A stretch of DNA of 19,783 nucleotides from Myxococcales bacterium (lineage in GTDB: Bacteria > Myxococcota > Myxococcia > Myxococcales > Myxococcaceae), in contig PMBV01000322.1 in assembly GCA_003153055.1 (NCBI GenBank), positions 4,636 to 24,418 of the forward strand, read 5' to 3'. Made by a program: the position numbers and the translations under genes. Shown in pieces: positions 1-8,745 of the stretch (its first letter is position 1; the number at the start of each line of letters is the position of its first letter). The notes under the pieces are model-generated. The model had not been told where the DNA came from. It saw only the letters and a program-made list of their open reading frames with translations, and made no database searches.

Positions 1-1
1 G

Positions 2-1273
2 GGCGCGGGAGACGGGGAGTTGCCAAGCGGGGGATCCGCCGACGCTGGGAAGTCACCGGGGACTCCCCAAGCCGGGGACATCACGATTGACCCGGCGATG
101 ACGTATCAAACGATGGACGGCTTCGGGGTGGCCGACGTCTGGCAAGGCAAGGCGGCATCCCCTGAAGCACTCCGGACGCTCCTCTTCGACCCGGACAATG
201 GCATTGGTCTCACGTTGCTGCGCATCGGCATCGAGACCACGGGGAAAATCATGGGCGACGCGGCGTTCGTCGACGGCCCAGAGGTCGTCAAGCACGGGGG
301 CAAAGTGTGGGCCGCGCCGTGGTCACCGCCCGCGTCGAGCAAAGACAACAACAATGTCAACAACGGGGGTCACTTGCTTTCGAACGCGTACGAGTCGTGG
401 GCCTCGACCCTCGCGGCGTTCCCCGCGTATTACAAACAGCAGAGCGGAGTAGACCTCTACGCCATCTCGGCGCAAAACGAGCCCGATTGGGTGGCCACCT
501 ACGAGTCGTGCATCTACGACAAGGCCCAGATGAACGCCTTCATCAAGGTGCTCGGCCCGAAGCTCGCGGCGCTCAACCCGCCGGTGCGGGTGATGGCCGC
601 CGAGCCGGACGCCTGGAGCAATCTCTGGGGCGGTGACAACTACGGGAACGCCATCCTCGATGACCCAGCCGTCAGCCAACTCGTCACGGTCATTGCCACC
701 CATGACTATGACAACGCCGACAGCAAGTCTCTGACTCGCCCGTCACCGCCGGCTGGCGCCAACATCACCCACCATGTCTGGGAGACGGAGATCGCCTACG
801 ACAAGAACTCCGGCACCAGCATCACCTCGGGCCTCGACGTGGCTCGCGGGGTGTACGCGGCCGTCACCAGCGGCGGAGTGAATGGGTGGGTGTATTGGTG
901 GACGCCAGCATTGATGAAGGATGGCTCGGCGACCAACCCTCCCAAGCGGCCCTATGCGCTGGGGAACTTCAGCAAGTTCGTGCGCCCTGGGTATGTTCGG
1001 GTCGGCATCTCAGGCGTGCCCGCCGGGGTCCAGATAGTGCCCTTCGTGAGCCCGACCAACGGAGCGCTCGCCGTCGTGGCGCTCAACAGTGGCACCAGCC
1101 CGGTGAACGTGTCGTTCTTCGTCTCGGGGACTGGCTGGCCGAGCGCGGTGACACCGCACGTGACGTCGGCCAGTTCCAACCTGGCTGCTGGGGCGACCAT
1201 CTCGGCCTCCAAGGGCCGATTCTCCAGCACTCTCGCGGCCCAATCGATCACCACGTTTGTTGGCAGGCCCTGA
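2..1273 (+). CDS. GH30-family glycoside hydrolase (glucuronoxylanase/endo-glycanase-like), 5' truncated by window edge
   Basis: Likely a secreted retaining glycoside hydrolase of family GH30, acting on plant or microbial polysaccharide. Numbering from the TTG at 20, the (beta/alpha)8 barrel opens with YQTMDGFG (about 29-36), the usual GH30 N-terminal motif. AQNEPDW carries the probable acid/base Glu154, and HHVWETE the probable nucleophile Glu257. The last 100 or so residues look like the beta side domain that GH30 enzymes attach to the barrel. The frame is open upstream to base 2, reading a Gly/Ala/Asp/Ser-rich linker, so TTG at 20 is probably not the true start; a signal peptide or lipobox should lie outside the window. 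A secreted metallopeptidase gene follows after 125 bp. The family call is firm; the substrate (glucuronoxylan, glucan or glucosylceramide) cannot be told from this sequence. Confidence 0.88.
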   Translation, partial: GAGDGELPSGGSADAGKSPGTPQAGDITIDPAMTYQTMDGFGVADVWQGKAASPEALRTLLFDPDNGIGLTLLRIGIETTGKIMGDAAFVDGPEVVKHGGKVWAAPWSPPASSKDNNNVNNGGHLLSNAYESWASTLAAFPAYYKQQSGVDLYAISAQNEPDWVATYESCIYDKAQMNAFIKVLGPKLAALNPPVRVMAAEPDAWSNLWGGDNYGNAILDDPAVSQLVTVIATHDYDNADSKSLTRPSPPAGANITHHVWETEIAYDKNSGTSITSGLDVARGVYAAVTSGGVNGWVYWWTPALMKDGSATNPPKRPYALGNFSKFVRPGYVRVGISGVPAGVQIVPFVSPTNGALAVVALNSGTSPVNVSFFVSGTGWPSAVTPHVTSASSNLAAGATISASKGRFSSTLAAQSITTFVGRP

Positions 1274-1398
1274 CTCAGCAAGTGAGAACGACACGCTTCA
1301 CGAAACACGTGACGGCCGTTTGACCCGCTCTGCTTCGCCCCGTCTCCGTGTAGGTGCTCGACGCAGATGTGGGCCCCGCAACTCACCAAGAACGGTAG

Positions 1399-3216
1399 AT
1401 GACGATGCGCAACGAATCCGAACGAACGAAGAACCCCAGGGCAACGGTCGGTCCGCTGCTGGCGGCGACCAGCCTCGCCCTGCTCGCCTGCGGTGGCTCC
1501 TCAGCACCCCCGGCCCAGTCAGCACCGGGCCAGTCAACGCTGCCAGCCCAGGCGGAGAGCGTGCCGACGGCGACGCCCCTGGCTGAAGGGCGTCTCTCGG
1601 TTCTGGCGCCCGAGGACCAGGTCGGCTTCGCCATCGAGCAAGACGGCAAGCTCACCCGGCTGGTGGTCGACCACATGCAGCCGTCCACGTGGCCCGACAC
1701 GCATCAGCCGGTCGACTGGACCGCGGTCGGAAACACCAAGGTGCAGGTGTTCGGGCGCAGGAACGCCGATGGCAGCATCGACGTCGACCAGATGAAGCCT
1801 GTCCGCGGCGCCTACCGGTCCCTCGCGATGGGCCCAGCTCCGGTCCTGGCGTCACCGAGACGGGCGTTGGTCATCCAAATCACCTTCGACGGCGCTCCGC
1901 CGCTCGGCACGTACGACGACATCAAGAGCAAGGTGGCCGCGTTCGCCGACGATTTGAGCCAGGCCTCGTTCGGCCAATTGACCATGAACTACGACGTCGT
2001 CGGGGCCTACGACGTCAAATTCGGCTCGTGTGATGACAAGTACAGGTGGTTGAACGACGCCAAGGCCATCGCCGAGCACAACGGCATCAACCTGGCCAAC
2101 TACAGCCATTTCTCGTTGGCCGTCCGGGCAGACTGTGGCTACGGCGGCCTGGGCGAGCAGCCCGGAGCCATCACGTGGATCGCGGCGCTCGACACCGGTG
2201 TGTTCATTCACGAGTTCGGCCACAACTTCGGGCTCTTCCACGCGTCCACGCGCTCCTGCACCAGCGGCGGAGCACCGGTTTCCATGAGCGACACGTGTAC
2301 GATGGCCGAGTACGGGAACGGCTTCGACTCGATGGGCAACGCCTACGCGCAGCACCAGTACAACGGCATCTACAAAGCGCAGCTCGGGTGGATCCCCCCC
2401 GCGCGCATCGCGACCGCTACCGGCGCCGAGACGCAGACCTTCACCATCGCGCCCCAGAACGTGTCCACGACCGAGACGCAGTTGGTCCAGGTGCAGGGGC
2501 CGAACGGAATCCTCTACAGCGTCGACTTTCGCCAGCCCGCGAGGGCCGACAACTACAGCTCGGGGGACCCCGCCGTGAATGGCGTGCTCGTCTATGCCCA
2601 GCTCACCACCGCACCAGACGGCATCCGCTCTCAGCTGCTCGATATGACCCCCGGCTCCAACGTGTTCGCCGACGCGTCCCTCACGGTCGGCCAATCGTAC
2701 GACTTCTACGGGACCAACATCGGCATCCAGGTGCGCTCGGTGGGCCAGTCGGGTGCCGTGGTGGTCATCGGCCCAGCTGGGAGCATTCCGCCCCCGGACC
2801 CCGTGACGACGGGCACGACCTTCAAGGTCGTCTCCTCGGGCATGTGCCTGACCCTCGCCGGTCCCAACAACGGCGACCGCGCCATCCAGCGCCCGTGCAA
2901 CGGTGCCCTGAATCAGCAGTGGACCGTCACGCCCCAGAGCGACGGCGCGTACCTCATCAAGAACGTGGCGACCGGACGCTGCCTCGACCTCTTCAACGGT
3001 GACACGGCCGACGGCTCGTTGATCGCCGAGTTCGACTGCTGGGCTGGGCCGAATCAGCACTGGAAGTTGCCGAGGAGCTCCGACGGGAGCGTGAGCGTCG
3101 TCTCCATCGTGAGCGACAAGTGCCTCGACGACTTCGACCAGAGCACCGACGACGGCGCCCAGCTCGGCCACTGGAGTTGCAACGGTGGCGCTAATCAGCA
3201 GTTCCTGATGCAGTAG
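1399..3216 (+). CDS. Secreted lipoprotein zinc metallopeptidase (gametolysin/M11-like) with C-terminal ricin B-type lectin domain
   Basis: Predicted extracellular or outer-membrane protease of 605 aa. A twin-Arg-free signal peptide (about 13-30) ends in the lipobox LLAC, with the acylated cysteine at 31, followed by a Ser/Pro/Gln-rich linker. The catalytic domain (about 150-455) has a complete metzincin-type zinc site, HEFGHNFGLFH (His271, Glu272, His275, His281), and a Met-turn candidate in FDSMGN (Met312). The upstream region resembles M11 gametolysin-like peptidases. Residues about 468-605 form a ricin-type beta-trefoil with three QxW-like repeats (NQQWTV, NQHWKL, NQQFLM) and paired cysteines, probably for carbohydrate binding. 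The start ATG 1399 has a second in-frame ATG at 1405; neither has a strong Shine-Dalgarno. With the GH30 gene upstream it forms a small set of secreted hydrolases. The zinc protease and lectin calls are secure; M11 membership is inferred. Confidence 0.9.
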   Translation: MTMRNESERTKNPRATVGPLLAATSLALLACGGSSAPPAQSAPGQSTLPAQAESVPTATPLAEGRLSVLAPEDQVGFAIEQDGKLTRLVVDHMQPSTWPDTHQPVDWTAVGNTKVQVFGRRNADGSIDVDQMKPVRGAYRSLAMGPAPVLASPRRALVIQITFDGAPPLGTYDDIKSKVAAFADDLSQASFGQLTMNYDVVGAYDVKFGSCDDKYRWLNDAKAIAEHNGINLANYSHFSLAVRADCGYGGLGEQPGAITWIAALDTGVFIHEFGHNFGLFHASTRSCTSGGAPVSMSDTCTMAEYGNGFDSMGNAYAQHQYNGIYKAQLGWIPPARIATATGAETQTFTIAPQNVSTTETQLVQVQGPNGILYSVDFRQPARADNYSSGDPAVNGVLVYAQLTTAPDGIRSQLLDMTPGSNVFADASLTVGQSYDFYGTNIGIQVRSVGQSGAVVVIGPAGSIPPPDPVTTGTTFKVVSSGMCLTLAGPNNGDRAIQRPCNGALNQQWTVTPQSDGAYLIKNVATGRCLDLFNGDTADGSLIAEFDCWAGPNQHWKLPRSSDGSVSVVSIVSDKCLDDFDQSTDDGAQLGHWSCNGGANQQFLMQ

Positions 3217-3360
3217 AGAAGCACTGTCTTCGGTCTCTTGAGGGGCCGAGGAGGACGTGCCAGCGTCGGCCGCGTGACGAGGGAACCTCAGCACGCGGCG
3301 AGCACGGTGCGCGGTGACGGCGACCGGGAAGGCTCGGTCACCTGAGTGGCGGTTCGGCGC

Positions 3361-4401
3361 ATGACGGTGGCCGAGGCCAACGCTGCGCTCGCCAATGCGG
3401 CCGGCGACCGACGAGGGGCCTTCGTCGCCCTCGGCGAGTTGCCCGAGGGGGTCGATCTCGAGCTGGCCGCGCGGGTCGCCCTCAGCAGCCTCTCGAACGG
3501 GGCGTGGGGGTTCGCGCGGAGCCGGAGGAACGCACCGCTCCCTCTGGTGCGGGCCCTGCGCTCGGAGCTCGAACGGCATGACCGGCCCATCGCCATCCTC
3601 ATTCGCGAGCTGGTCGACGCGGAGGCGGCGCCGCAGGCCATCCTGGAGCAATGGCGTTTGGCCATGAAGGTGCTGCTCGACCTCGAGTCGAGCTACGCCT
3701 GGGGGAGCAGGCAGAAGAAGGCGAAGCTCCGCGCTCTGGCGGCCGCTCCCCACGTGCTGGCCGCGGTGCAAGCCGCCGCCTCGATGGGAAAGCCAGTGTC
3801 CTTGTCTCTCCTGGCGGTCTTGGCCGTCGACGGCTCCGAGGCGTCGTGCGATGCGCTGCTTCCCCACGTCATCCAAGCCAGCGACGCGGCCGATCGCCGG
3901 CTCGACCGTCTGGCGCACCTGAAGACGCACGCGGCCGACACACTCTCGATGCGCGCCCTGCTGGAGCAGGTCCATCGCCAACTCAGCGCCCGGCAGGCCA
4001 GCTCACCGGCGCTCGCCCTTGCCGAGACCATCGGCCTTGGCGCGGTCAAGTCGTTCTGGTTCTCGGCCCGACTGAGCAGCGACCGGGAGAATGCTAGCCA
4101 CGTGCCTTTCATTCAGGGGAGCATCGACGTCGATGGCCGGGAGGCCGAGTGGTTCCGGGTCTGGGTGACCGAGGTGCCAGGCTTCTCTTCCTCGAACGCC
4201 AGGACTGTTCGCTTTGGGTCCTCCATCGCACCGCAAGACGGCTTGGGGCTCGGCGTCTGCATGGCGGTTGAACTCCCCGGGTGGCTCGCGAGGGCGGAGC
4301 GCTCTCTGGGGGTTCACTGGCTCGACCTGTCGCCGCGCACGAGCCTCAGGGGCACGAAGCGAGCGGCGCTGTGTGCCTGGCTCAGCGGAGGGAAGGGCTG
4401 A
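3361..4401 (+). CDS. Hypothetical protein, alpha-helical N-terminal half
   Basis: A 346-aa protein of no family I recognise. There is no signal peptide, membrane segment or cysteine motif. Residues about 1-220 are rich in Ala, Leu, Glu and Arg with amphipathic helix patterns, which could be a HEAT-like solenoid. The C-terminal third, after SFWFSARL, has more beta character (repeated Val, Trp, Phe and Gly). Codon use is typical of the region (G/C at third positions), so it is probably a real gene. An in-frame stop at 3343-3345 is followed directly by GTG at 3346, which would add five residues; ATG 3361 (MTVAEAN) is the more natural N-terminus, but neither has a convincing ribosome site. It converges with the NmrA-like gene, leaving only 6 bp between the stop codons. 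Confidence 0.75.
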   Translation: MTVAEANAALANAAGDRRGAFVALGELPEGVDLELAARVALSSLSNGAWGFARSRRNAPLPLVRALRSELERHDRPIAILIRELVDAEAAPQAILEQWRLAMKVLLDLESSYAWGSRQKKAKLRALAAAPHVLAAVQAAASMGKPVSLSLLAVLAVDGSEASCDALLPHVIQASDAADRRLDRLAHLKTHAADTLSMRALLEQVHRQLSARQASSPALALAETIGLGAVKSFWFSARLSSDRENASHVPFIQGSIDVDGREAEWFRVWVTEVPGFSSSNARTVRFGSSIAPQDGLGLGVCMAVELPGWLARAERSLGVHWLDLSPRTSLRGTKRAALCAWLSGGKG

Positions 4402-4407
4402 AGCGGC

Positions 4408-5259
4408 TCAGCGGAAGGCCGAGGCCGAGTCTCGAGCGAAGTCGTCGAAGGTCCGAGATGGGTGTCCCGTGAGCCGCTCGAAGTCGGGGCTGACGGCGTT
4501 CGACTCATACTGCGCGGCGCTCTCTTGCATCGCAATCATGTCGTCCGCCAACCACTCCGGCGCCCCGGCGCGACTCATGCCTTCGCGAATCGACTTCGCG
4601 ATAATCTCCAGCGGCACGTTCACGTACCTGATGGGCTTGCCCACGGCCGCCGAGAGCTTGGCCGCTGCGTCTGTCTGGGTGATGGCCACGGAGCCCGTCA
4701 GCACATACGTCTTCCCCTCGTGGCCAGGCCCGGTCAACGCGAGCGCCGCGACCTCAGCGATGTCGCGCACGTCGATGGGCGCCACCTTGGCCTCACCGTA
4801 GGCGCCTTGAAACTGACCCTCCCGGCGGATGCTCTCGGCGTGCCCAAGGAAGTTCTGCGCGAACATCCCCGGGCGCAGCAACGTGAAGGCGAGGCCGCTG
4901 GCCTTGAGCTTGGCCTCCATCGCCCCGTGAGCCCGGCCGATGGTCATCTTCGAATCCACATCCGCGCCCATGCTCGAGAGCTTCACCACCAGCGAAACCC
5001 CGGCGCGCTTCGCCTCATCGATGGCCAGGGCCTCGTGCTTGGGGTTGGCATTGGTGAGGAGGAAGAGCTTCTCGACGCCATGGAGCGCCGCCCTCACCGA
5101 GGCCGCGTCGTCCAGGTCTCCCTTCACCACGTCGACCCCTTTCCAGTCCTTCGCCTTCTCGGGGTGGCGCAGCAGCGCCCGCACCTTCACGCCCTTCCCA
5201 GTCAGCTGCTTGACGAGCTCGCGTCCAATTTTCCCCGTTGCTCCGGTGATGAGGATCAT
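4408..5259 (-). CDS. NmrA-like NAD(P)-binding oxidoreductase (atypical SDR)
   Basis: A 283-aa cytoplasmic Rossmann-fold protein. It begins MILITGATGKIGRELV, with the nucleotide-binding GxxGxxG at residues 6-12, then the strand-helix pattern of atypical short-chain dehydrogenases (RALLRHPEKAK; VKGDLDD; FLLTNANPKHE; VVKLSSMGAD; LRPGMFAQNF). This resembles NmrA/QorB-type proteins that act as NAD(P)H-dependent quinone reductases or as redox sensors; the substrate is unknown. The start is set by AAGGAG six to seven bases upstream on the minus strand; a longer in-frame start at 5334 lacks such a site. It lies 111 bp downstream of folA on the same strand, so it may be the last gene of a thyA-folA transcript or have its own promoter. 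Confidence 0.88.
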   Translation of the reverse strand: MILITGATGKIGRELVKQLTGKGVKVRALLRHPEKAKDWKGVDVVKGDLDDAASVRAALHGVEKLFLLTNANPKHEALAIDEAKRAGVSLVVKLSSMGADVDSKMTIGRAHGAMEAKLKASGLAFTLLRPGMFAQNFLGHAESIRREGQFQGAYGEAKVAPIDVRDIAEVAALALTGPGHEGKTYVLTGSVAITQTDAAAKLSAAVGKPIRYVNVPLEIIAKSIREGMSRAGAPEWLADDMIAMQESAAQYESNAVSPDFERLTGHPSRTFDDFARDSASAFR

Positions 5260-5370
5260 CGCCTGCTCCTTCGCGCCCGGCCCGAGAGGGCTCATGGTGC
5301 CAGACAGGTACTCACGCCCTTCGTGCTCGGCCAACCAAACGCCGTCGGTCCAGCCCAGAAGGGGAGCTCG

Positions 5371-5853
5371 CTACGGCGTGGCCCTCGCGAGGAGCACGAA
5401 GGACACGCCGTTCTCGCCTGGCAGTCGCTCCACCTCGCGCCAGGCGCCAGGGTCCAGCTCAGGGAAGTACGCGTCACCCGCAGGCGCCAGCGGTACCAAG
5501 GTGAGGTGGAGCTGGGTCGCCAGCGGCAGGGCCGCCGCGTACAGCGCCTCGCCCCCGATGACGAAGGGCAGGGTGTCCTGGCCCCTCACCAACTCCAGCG
5601 CGGCCTCGAGGCTCCCCGCGACCTCGCAGCCCTCGACCTTGAACCCCGGTCGCCGGCTGACCACGATGTTGCGTCGGCCCGGGAGCGGACGGCCGATGGA
5701 CTCGTGCGTCTTCCGGCCCATGATGACCGCGTGGCCCATGGTCAGCGCCTTGAAGCGCTTCAGGTCTTCCGGGAGCCGCCAGGGCAAGTGCCCGTCGACT
5801 CCGATGACCCGATTGGTCCCGACTCCCGCGATGAGTGCCAGCGGCGCCCTCAT
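5371..5853 (-). CDS. folA: Dihydrofolate reductase
   Basis: Reduces dihydrofolate to tetrahydrofolate with NADPH, restoring the cofactor that thymidylate synthase oxidises. The 160-aa length is normal for bacterial DHFR. Seen directly: the Met20-loop region ([12 protein letters not shown]), the folate-binding LPEDLKRF with Asp30 at the place of E. coli Asp27, the NADPH-binding [17 protein letters not shown], and the late [14 protein letters not shown] motif. The ATG overlaps the thyA stop codon (ATGA on the minus strand, 5850-5853), implying translational coupling, so thyA and folA form one transcription unit. Assignment is by conserved motifs and is very secure. Confidence 0.97.
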   Translation of the reverse strand: MRAPLALIAGVGTNRVIGVDGHLPWRLPEDLKRFKALTMGHAVIMGRKTHESIGRPLPGRRNIVVSRRPGFKVEGCEVAGSLEAALELVRGQDTLPFVIGGEALYAAALPLATQLHLTLVPLAPAGDAYFPELDPGAWREVERLPGENGVSFVLLARATP

Positions 5854-6698
5854 ACCGCGACCGGTGCCTTGATCGCCGGGTGGGGCTCGTACCCCTCGAG
5901 GGTGAAGTCCTCGTAGCGGAAGGAGAACAGGTCGGTCACCGCGGGGTTGAGCCGCATCACCGGCAAGGGGCGTGGCTCGCGCGACAGCTGCTCTCGCGCC
6001 TGGCTCAGGTGGTTCAGGTAGAGGTGCGCGTCACCGAAGCTGTGCACGAAGTCACCTGGCCGCTTTCCCGTCGCCTGGGCCACCATCATCGTGAGCAACG
6101 CGTAGCTCGCGATGTTGAACGGAACCCCGAGGAAGAGGTCGGCGCTCCGCTGGTACAGGTGGCACGACAGCTCGTCGTCCTGCACGTGGAACTGGAAGAG
6201 CGTGTGACACGGAGGCAGCGCCACCTCGTCAGACTCCTTGGGGTTCCACCCTGTCACGATGAGCCGACGGCTCGAGGGGTTGGCCTTGAGGTCTCGCACC
6301 AGCCGCGCCAGTTGATCGACCCCGTTCGACTCATAGCCGCCGTCAGGCCGCCGGGTGGCTCCGAAGTTCCGCCACTGGTGCCCGTACACCGGGCCCAGGT
6401 CACCAGCCTGGCGGCCGAACCGCGCGGTCTGCTCCGGGGTGGCCCACTCGTCCCAGATGCTCACCCCTGCGTCGTGCAGCGGGCCCACCTTCGTCTCGCC
6501 CCGCACGAACCACAGCAGCTCGTGAATGATGGACTTGAGGTGCACCTTCTTGGTGGTGAGCAACGGGAAGCGTTCCCGCAGGTCGAAGCGGAGCTGCGCG
6601 CCGAAGAGGCCCCGCGTCCCCACGCCGGTTCGCTCCTTCCGCTCTCGGCCCTGCTCCACCACCGTCCGCAACAGCTCCAGGTAGGCGACCTCCGACAT
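5850..6698 (-). CDS. thyA: Thymidylate synthase (ThyA type)
   Basis: Methylates dUMP to dTMP using methylene-tetrahydrofolate, producing dihydrofolate for the adjacent folA product. The 282-aa protein has the folate-dependent ThyA signature: [11 protein letters not shown] near the N-terminus, [20 protein letters not shown], the catalytic cysteine in [10 protein letters not shown] (Cys164), the phosphate-binding pair SSRRL (143-144), and [20 protein letters not shown]. An AAGAAGG ribosome-binding sequence sits four to five bases before the ATG on the minus strand. It is divergent from the iron permease gene across a 111-bp region with an AT-rich stretch, where its promoter probably lies. The product is certain by motif content. 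Confidence 0.97.
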   Translation of the reverse strand: MSEVAYLELLRTVVEQGRERKERTGVGTRGLFGAQLRFDLRERFPLLTTKKVHLKSIIHELLWFVRGETKVGPLHDAGVSIWDEWATPEQTARFGRQAGDLGPVYGHQWRNFGATRRPDGGYESNGVDQLARLVRDLKANPSSRRLIVTGWNPKESDEVALPPCHTLFQFHVQDDELSCHLYQRSADLFLGVPFNIASYALLTMMVAQATGKRPGDFVHSFGDAHLYLNHLSQAREQLSREPRPLPVMRLNPAVTDLFSFRYEDFTLEGYEPHPAIKAPVAV

Positions 6699-6771
6699 GG
6701 CGCCTTCTTACCTTGGCCATGCGCTCGAAATCGAGCCGCTCGTGCGGCCATCGTCCGGCGACGCCAAGATG

Positions 6772-6794
6772 ATTTTGACTTTAATTCGCAAAAT
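6772..6794. promoter_or_regulatory. AT-rich inverted repeat, possible operator
   Basis: A perfect 6-bp inverted repeat, ATTTTG at 6772-6777 and CAAAAT at 6789-6794, separated by 11 bp. It is the most AT-rich spot in this very GC-rich stretch and lies between the divergent thyA and iron permease genes, overlapping the predicted permease -35 and spacer. Its place suggests repressor binding. A Fur-type iron regulator would fit the gene, but the sequence is not a good match to a classical Fur box. Confidence 0.4.
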
Positions 6795-6803
6795 GGACAT
6801 GCT
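6775..6803 (+). promoter_or_regulatory. Candidate sigma70-type promoter for the iron permease gene
   Basis: TTGACT (6775-6780) is a good -35 element. A 17-bp spacer leads to CATGCT (6798-6803), a weak -10 with three of six consensus bases. Transcription would start at about 6809-6810, on the ATG of the permease gene, which has no Shine-Dalgarno. This suggests a leaderless mRNA. Assigned from sequence only. Confidence 0.35.
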
Positions 6804-6809
6804 TCACCC

Positions 6810-8630
6810 ATGATCGCAGTGGGGCTTTTGGCGGTGCTCAGCGCCGCGCCGGTGGACGATGGCACTCGGTGGCATCGGGTGGTGGGGCTCCTCGAGTATG
6901 TCGAGGGAGACTTCAAAGGAGCGCTGGCCTCGGGGAGTCAGTCCGAGCTCGTCGAGCAGCAGGGCTTCTTGGACGAAGTGGTGACGCAGCTCGTGGCCAC
7001 GGGCCGAGACGGAGCGCCCTGGCTCGAGGCCGCCCGCGAGCTCCAGGCGTCGGCTGCCAGGAGAGACCCTCGAACCGCCGAGCGCTGTGGGGAGGTGGCC
7101 CAGAGAATCGTCAGCGGCCGAGGGCTGTCCCGCGCGCCGCGGCACCCACCCGAGCTGGCAACCGGGGCGGTGGTGTACGCCCGCGAGTGCGCCAGTTGCC
7201 ACGGGGCCGAGGGGCGGGGCGATGGCGCGGCCGCGGCGGCCTTGGAGCCCAAGCCGGCGAGCTTTCACGACCCCGCGCGGCTGGCCACCCTGACGCCCTA
7301 CAAGGTCTTCAACACCACCTCGTTCGGCGTTCAGGGAACGGCCATGGCGCCCTTCGGGGCTCGCCTCGACGACGACGCGCGGTGGGCGCTGGCCTTCTAC
7401 GTCTTCACCATGAGCCAGCCCGAGTGCCTCACGGTGCCTCCGCTGGCGAGCTGGGACGTGCTGGCCTCGTCGACCAACCAGCAGCTGGGCGAAGCCTTCG
7501 GGGCCCAGGGAGTACCCTGCCTTCGCCGGCGATTGCCTGCGCCGAGCCTCGCCTCGCTCGAGGTGGCATTCCGTGGGCTCAATCGAGCGGTGGAGCTGTT
7601 CAAGCAAGGTGAGCGCACGGCGGCGCGCCAGGCGGTGGTCGACGCGTACCTCGAAGGGGTCGAGCCGGTGGAGCCCCGCCTGCGCGCGAGAGACCCGAAC
7701 CTGGTGTCACGGCTGGAGGCGAGCTTCACCCGCACCCGGCTGGCGGCGGACGGGCAGGGTGACTTCGAGAAGGAGGCCCTCGGCACCGTGGCGCTCCTCG
7801 AGCGAGCGCGTGGCACCGGCTCCTCGGGCTTCTGGTCCATCTTCGTGGCGGCGCTGCTCATCCTCCTCCGCGAGGGCTTCGAGGCCGTCATCGTCGTGGG
7901 CGCGCTCCTGGCGGTGCTGAAGAAGATGAAGGCACCCACGCTGGTGCGAGTGGTGCACCTGGCGTGGGTCTCGGCCCTGGTCTTCGGCGTCGTCGCCTTC
8001 CTCTTTGGCCAGGCCCTGTTCGCCGGGGCCAACCGGGAGTGGCTCGAGTCGCTGGTGGCGCTCGGCGCGGTGGGGCTCCTGGTGTACGCCGCCTTCTGGC
8101 TCTCGGCTCGCGCGGGCGTCAGCCGCTTCATGACCCAGCTGCGAGCGAAGACGGGCGACGCGGTCGAGAAGGGCAGCGTGGCGTCGCTGTTCATCATCAG
8201 CTTCACCTCGGTGGGCCGAGAGAGCGTCGAGACGGCGCTGTTCCTCGAGGGGCTGGCTACTGACTCGCGCGACGCCGTGCTGGCGGGCGGAGCCACTGGC
8301 CTCGTGGCGCTCTTCGGGCTCGTGCTCGTCATTCGCGCCGTGGGCTTCCGGTTGCCGATGAAGACGCTCTTCGCCTGGTCGACGGTGCTGCTCCTGGCGA
8401 CGGCCGTGATGCTCCTGGGCAAGGGGCTCCATGGTCTCCAGGAGCTTGGCGTGTTGCCCCTCGAGCCGGTGCGCTTCGTCACGGTCGACGCGTTGGGGTT
8501 GTTCCCCGACCTGCTGAGCCTCGGGCCGCAGCTGCTCCTCGCGCTGGTGCCGATCGGCGTCTGGCTCTGGCGCTCCGTCGACGCCTCCGGGTCGGGGCCT
8601 CTCTCCAACCGCGACTCGTCGGTGTCATGA
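6810..8630 (+). CDS. Cytochrome c/FTR1-family iron permease fusion
   Basis: A 606-aa inner-membrane protein that probably oxidises or receives ferrous iron at a periplasmic c-heme domain and imports it through an FTR1/EfeU-type permease. Residues 1-18 look like a short signal sequence (MIAVGLLAVLSAAP) lacking the usual positive start. A heme c site, CASCH (Cys127, Cys130, His131), is followed by a likely distal ligand in GTAMAPF (Met179). From about 345 there are seven hydrophobic segments. The first carries REGFE (354-358) and the fourth RESVE (470-474), the two REXXE iron-binding motifs of FTR1 permeases. The fused arrangement is known in proteobacteria. No in-frame start lies nearby upstream and no Shine-Dalgarno precedes ATG 6810. 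The family is secure; the electron partner is unknown. Confidence 0.9.
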   Translation: MIAVGLLAVLSAAPVDDGTRWHRVVGLLEYVEGDFKGALASGSQSELVEQQGFLDEVVTQLVATGRDGAPWLEAARELQASAARRDPRTAERCGEVAQRIVSGRGLSRAPRHPPELATGAVVYARECASCHGAEGRGDGAAAAALEPKPASFHDPARLATLTPYKVFNTTSFGVQGTAMAPFGARLDDDARWALAFYVFTMSQPECLTVPPLASWDVLASSTNQQLGEAFGAQGVPCLRRRLPAPSLASLEVAFRGLNRAVELFKQGERTAARQAVVDAYLEGVEPVEPRLRARDPNLVSRLEASFTRTRLAADGQGDFEKEALGTVALLERARGTGSSGFWSIFVAALLILLREGFEAVIVVGALLAVLKKMKAPTLVRVVHLAWVSALVFGVVAFLFGQALFAGANREWLESLVALGAVGLLVYAAFWLSARAGVSRFMTQLRAKTGDAVEKGSVASLFIISFTSVGRESVETALFLEGLATDSRDAVLAGGATGLVALFGLVLVIRAVGFRLPMKTLFAWSTVLLLATAVMLLGKGLHGLQELGVLPLEPVRFVTVDALGLFPDLLSLGPQLLLALVPIGVWLWRSVDASGSGPLSNRDSSVS

Positions 8631-8634
8631 AAGG

Positions 8635-8660
8635 TCTCCCGGGGCGCGTTGACCCGGAGA
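8635..8660 (+). terminator. Hairpin after the iron permease gene, possible terminator
   Basis: TCTCC (8635-8639) and GGG (8641-8643), with C8640 bulged, can pair with CCC (8653-8655) and GGAGA (8656-8660) around a nine-base loop, just after the permease stop codon. There is no T-run, so it may be a weak terminator or an mRNA-stabilising hairpin. Confidence 0.35.
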
Positions 8661-8745
8661 GTCGTGGGTGACATCGAGCGCCCTTCGGAGAGCCCCGAGA
8701 CCACGACGGTTTCCTGCCGCACGCCTGTTGCACCCGCCCAAGCCC

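Noticed and set aside
1852..3981. Long open frame on the minus strand (709 codons) opposite the metallopeptidase and the hypothetical gene
   Set aside because: It has no domain motifs and runs antisense to a gene with a full zinc site and lipobox. Long antisense frames are expected at this GC content.
5260..5334. Longer start for the NmrA-like gene
   Set aside because: The extra 25 residues precede the Rossmann strand, and AAGGAG is correctly placed only for the start at 5259.
6772..6794. Classical Fur box
   Set aside because: The dyad is symmetric and AT-rich but does not match the GATAATGATAATCATTATC pattern well, so only a generic operator is called.
5835..6809. In-frame 5' extension of the iron permease across thyA
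   Set aside because: It is antisense to thyA, whose motifs are complete; the permease signal-like start is at 6810.
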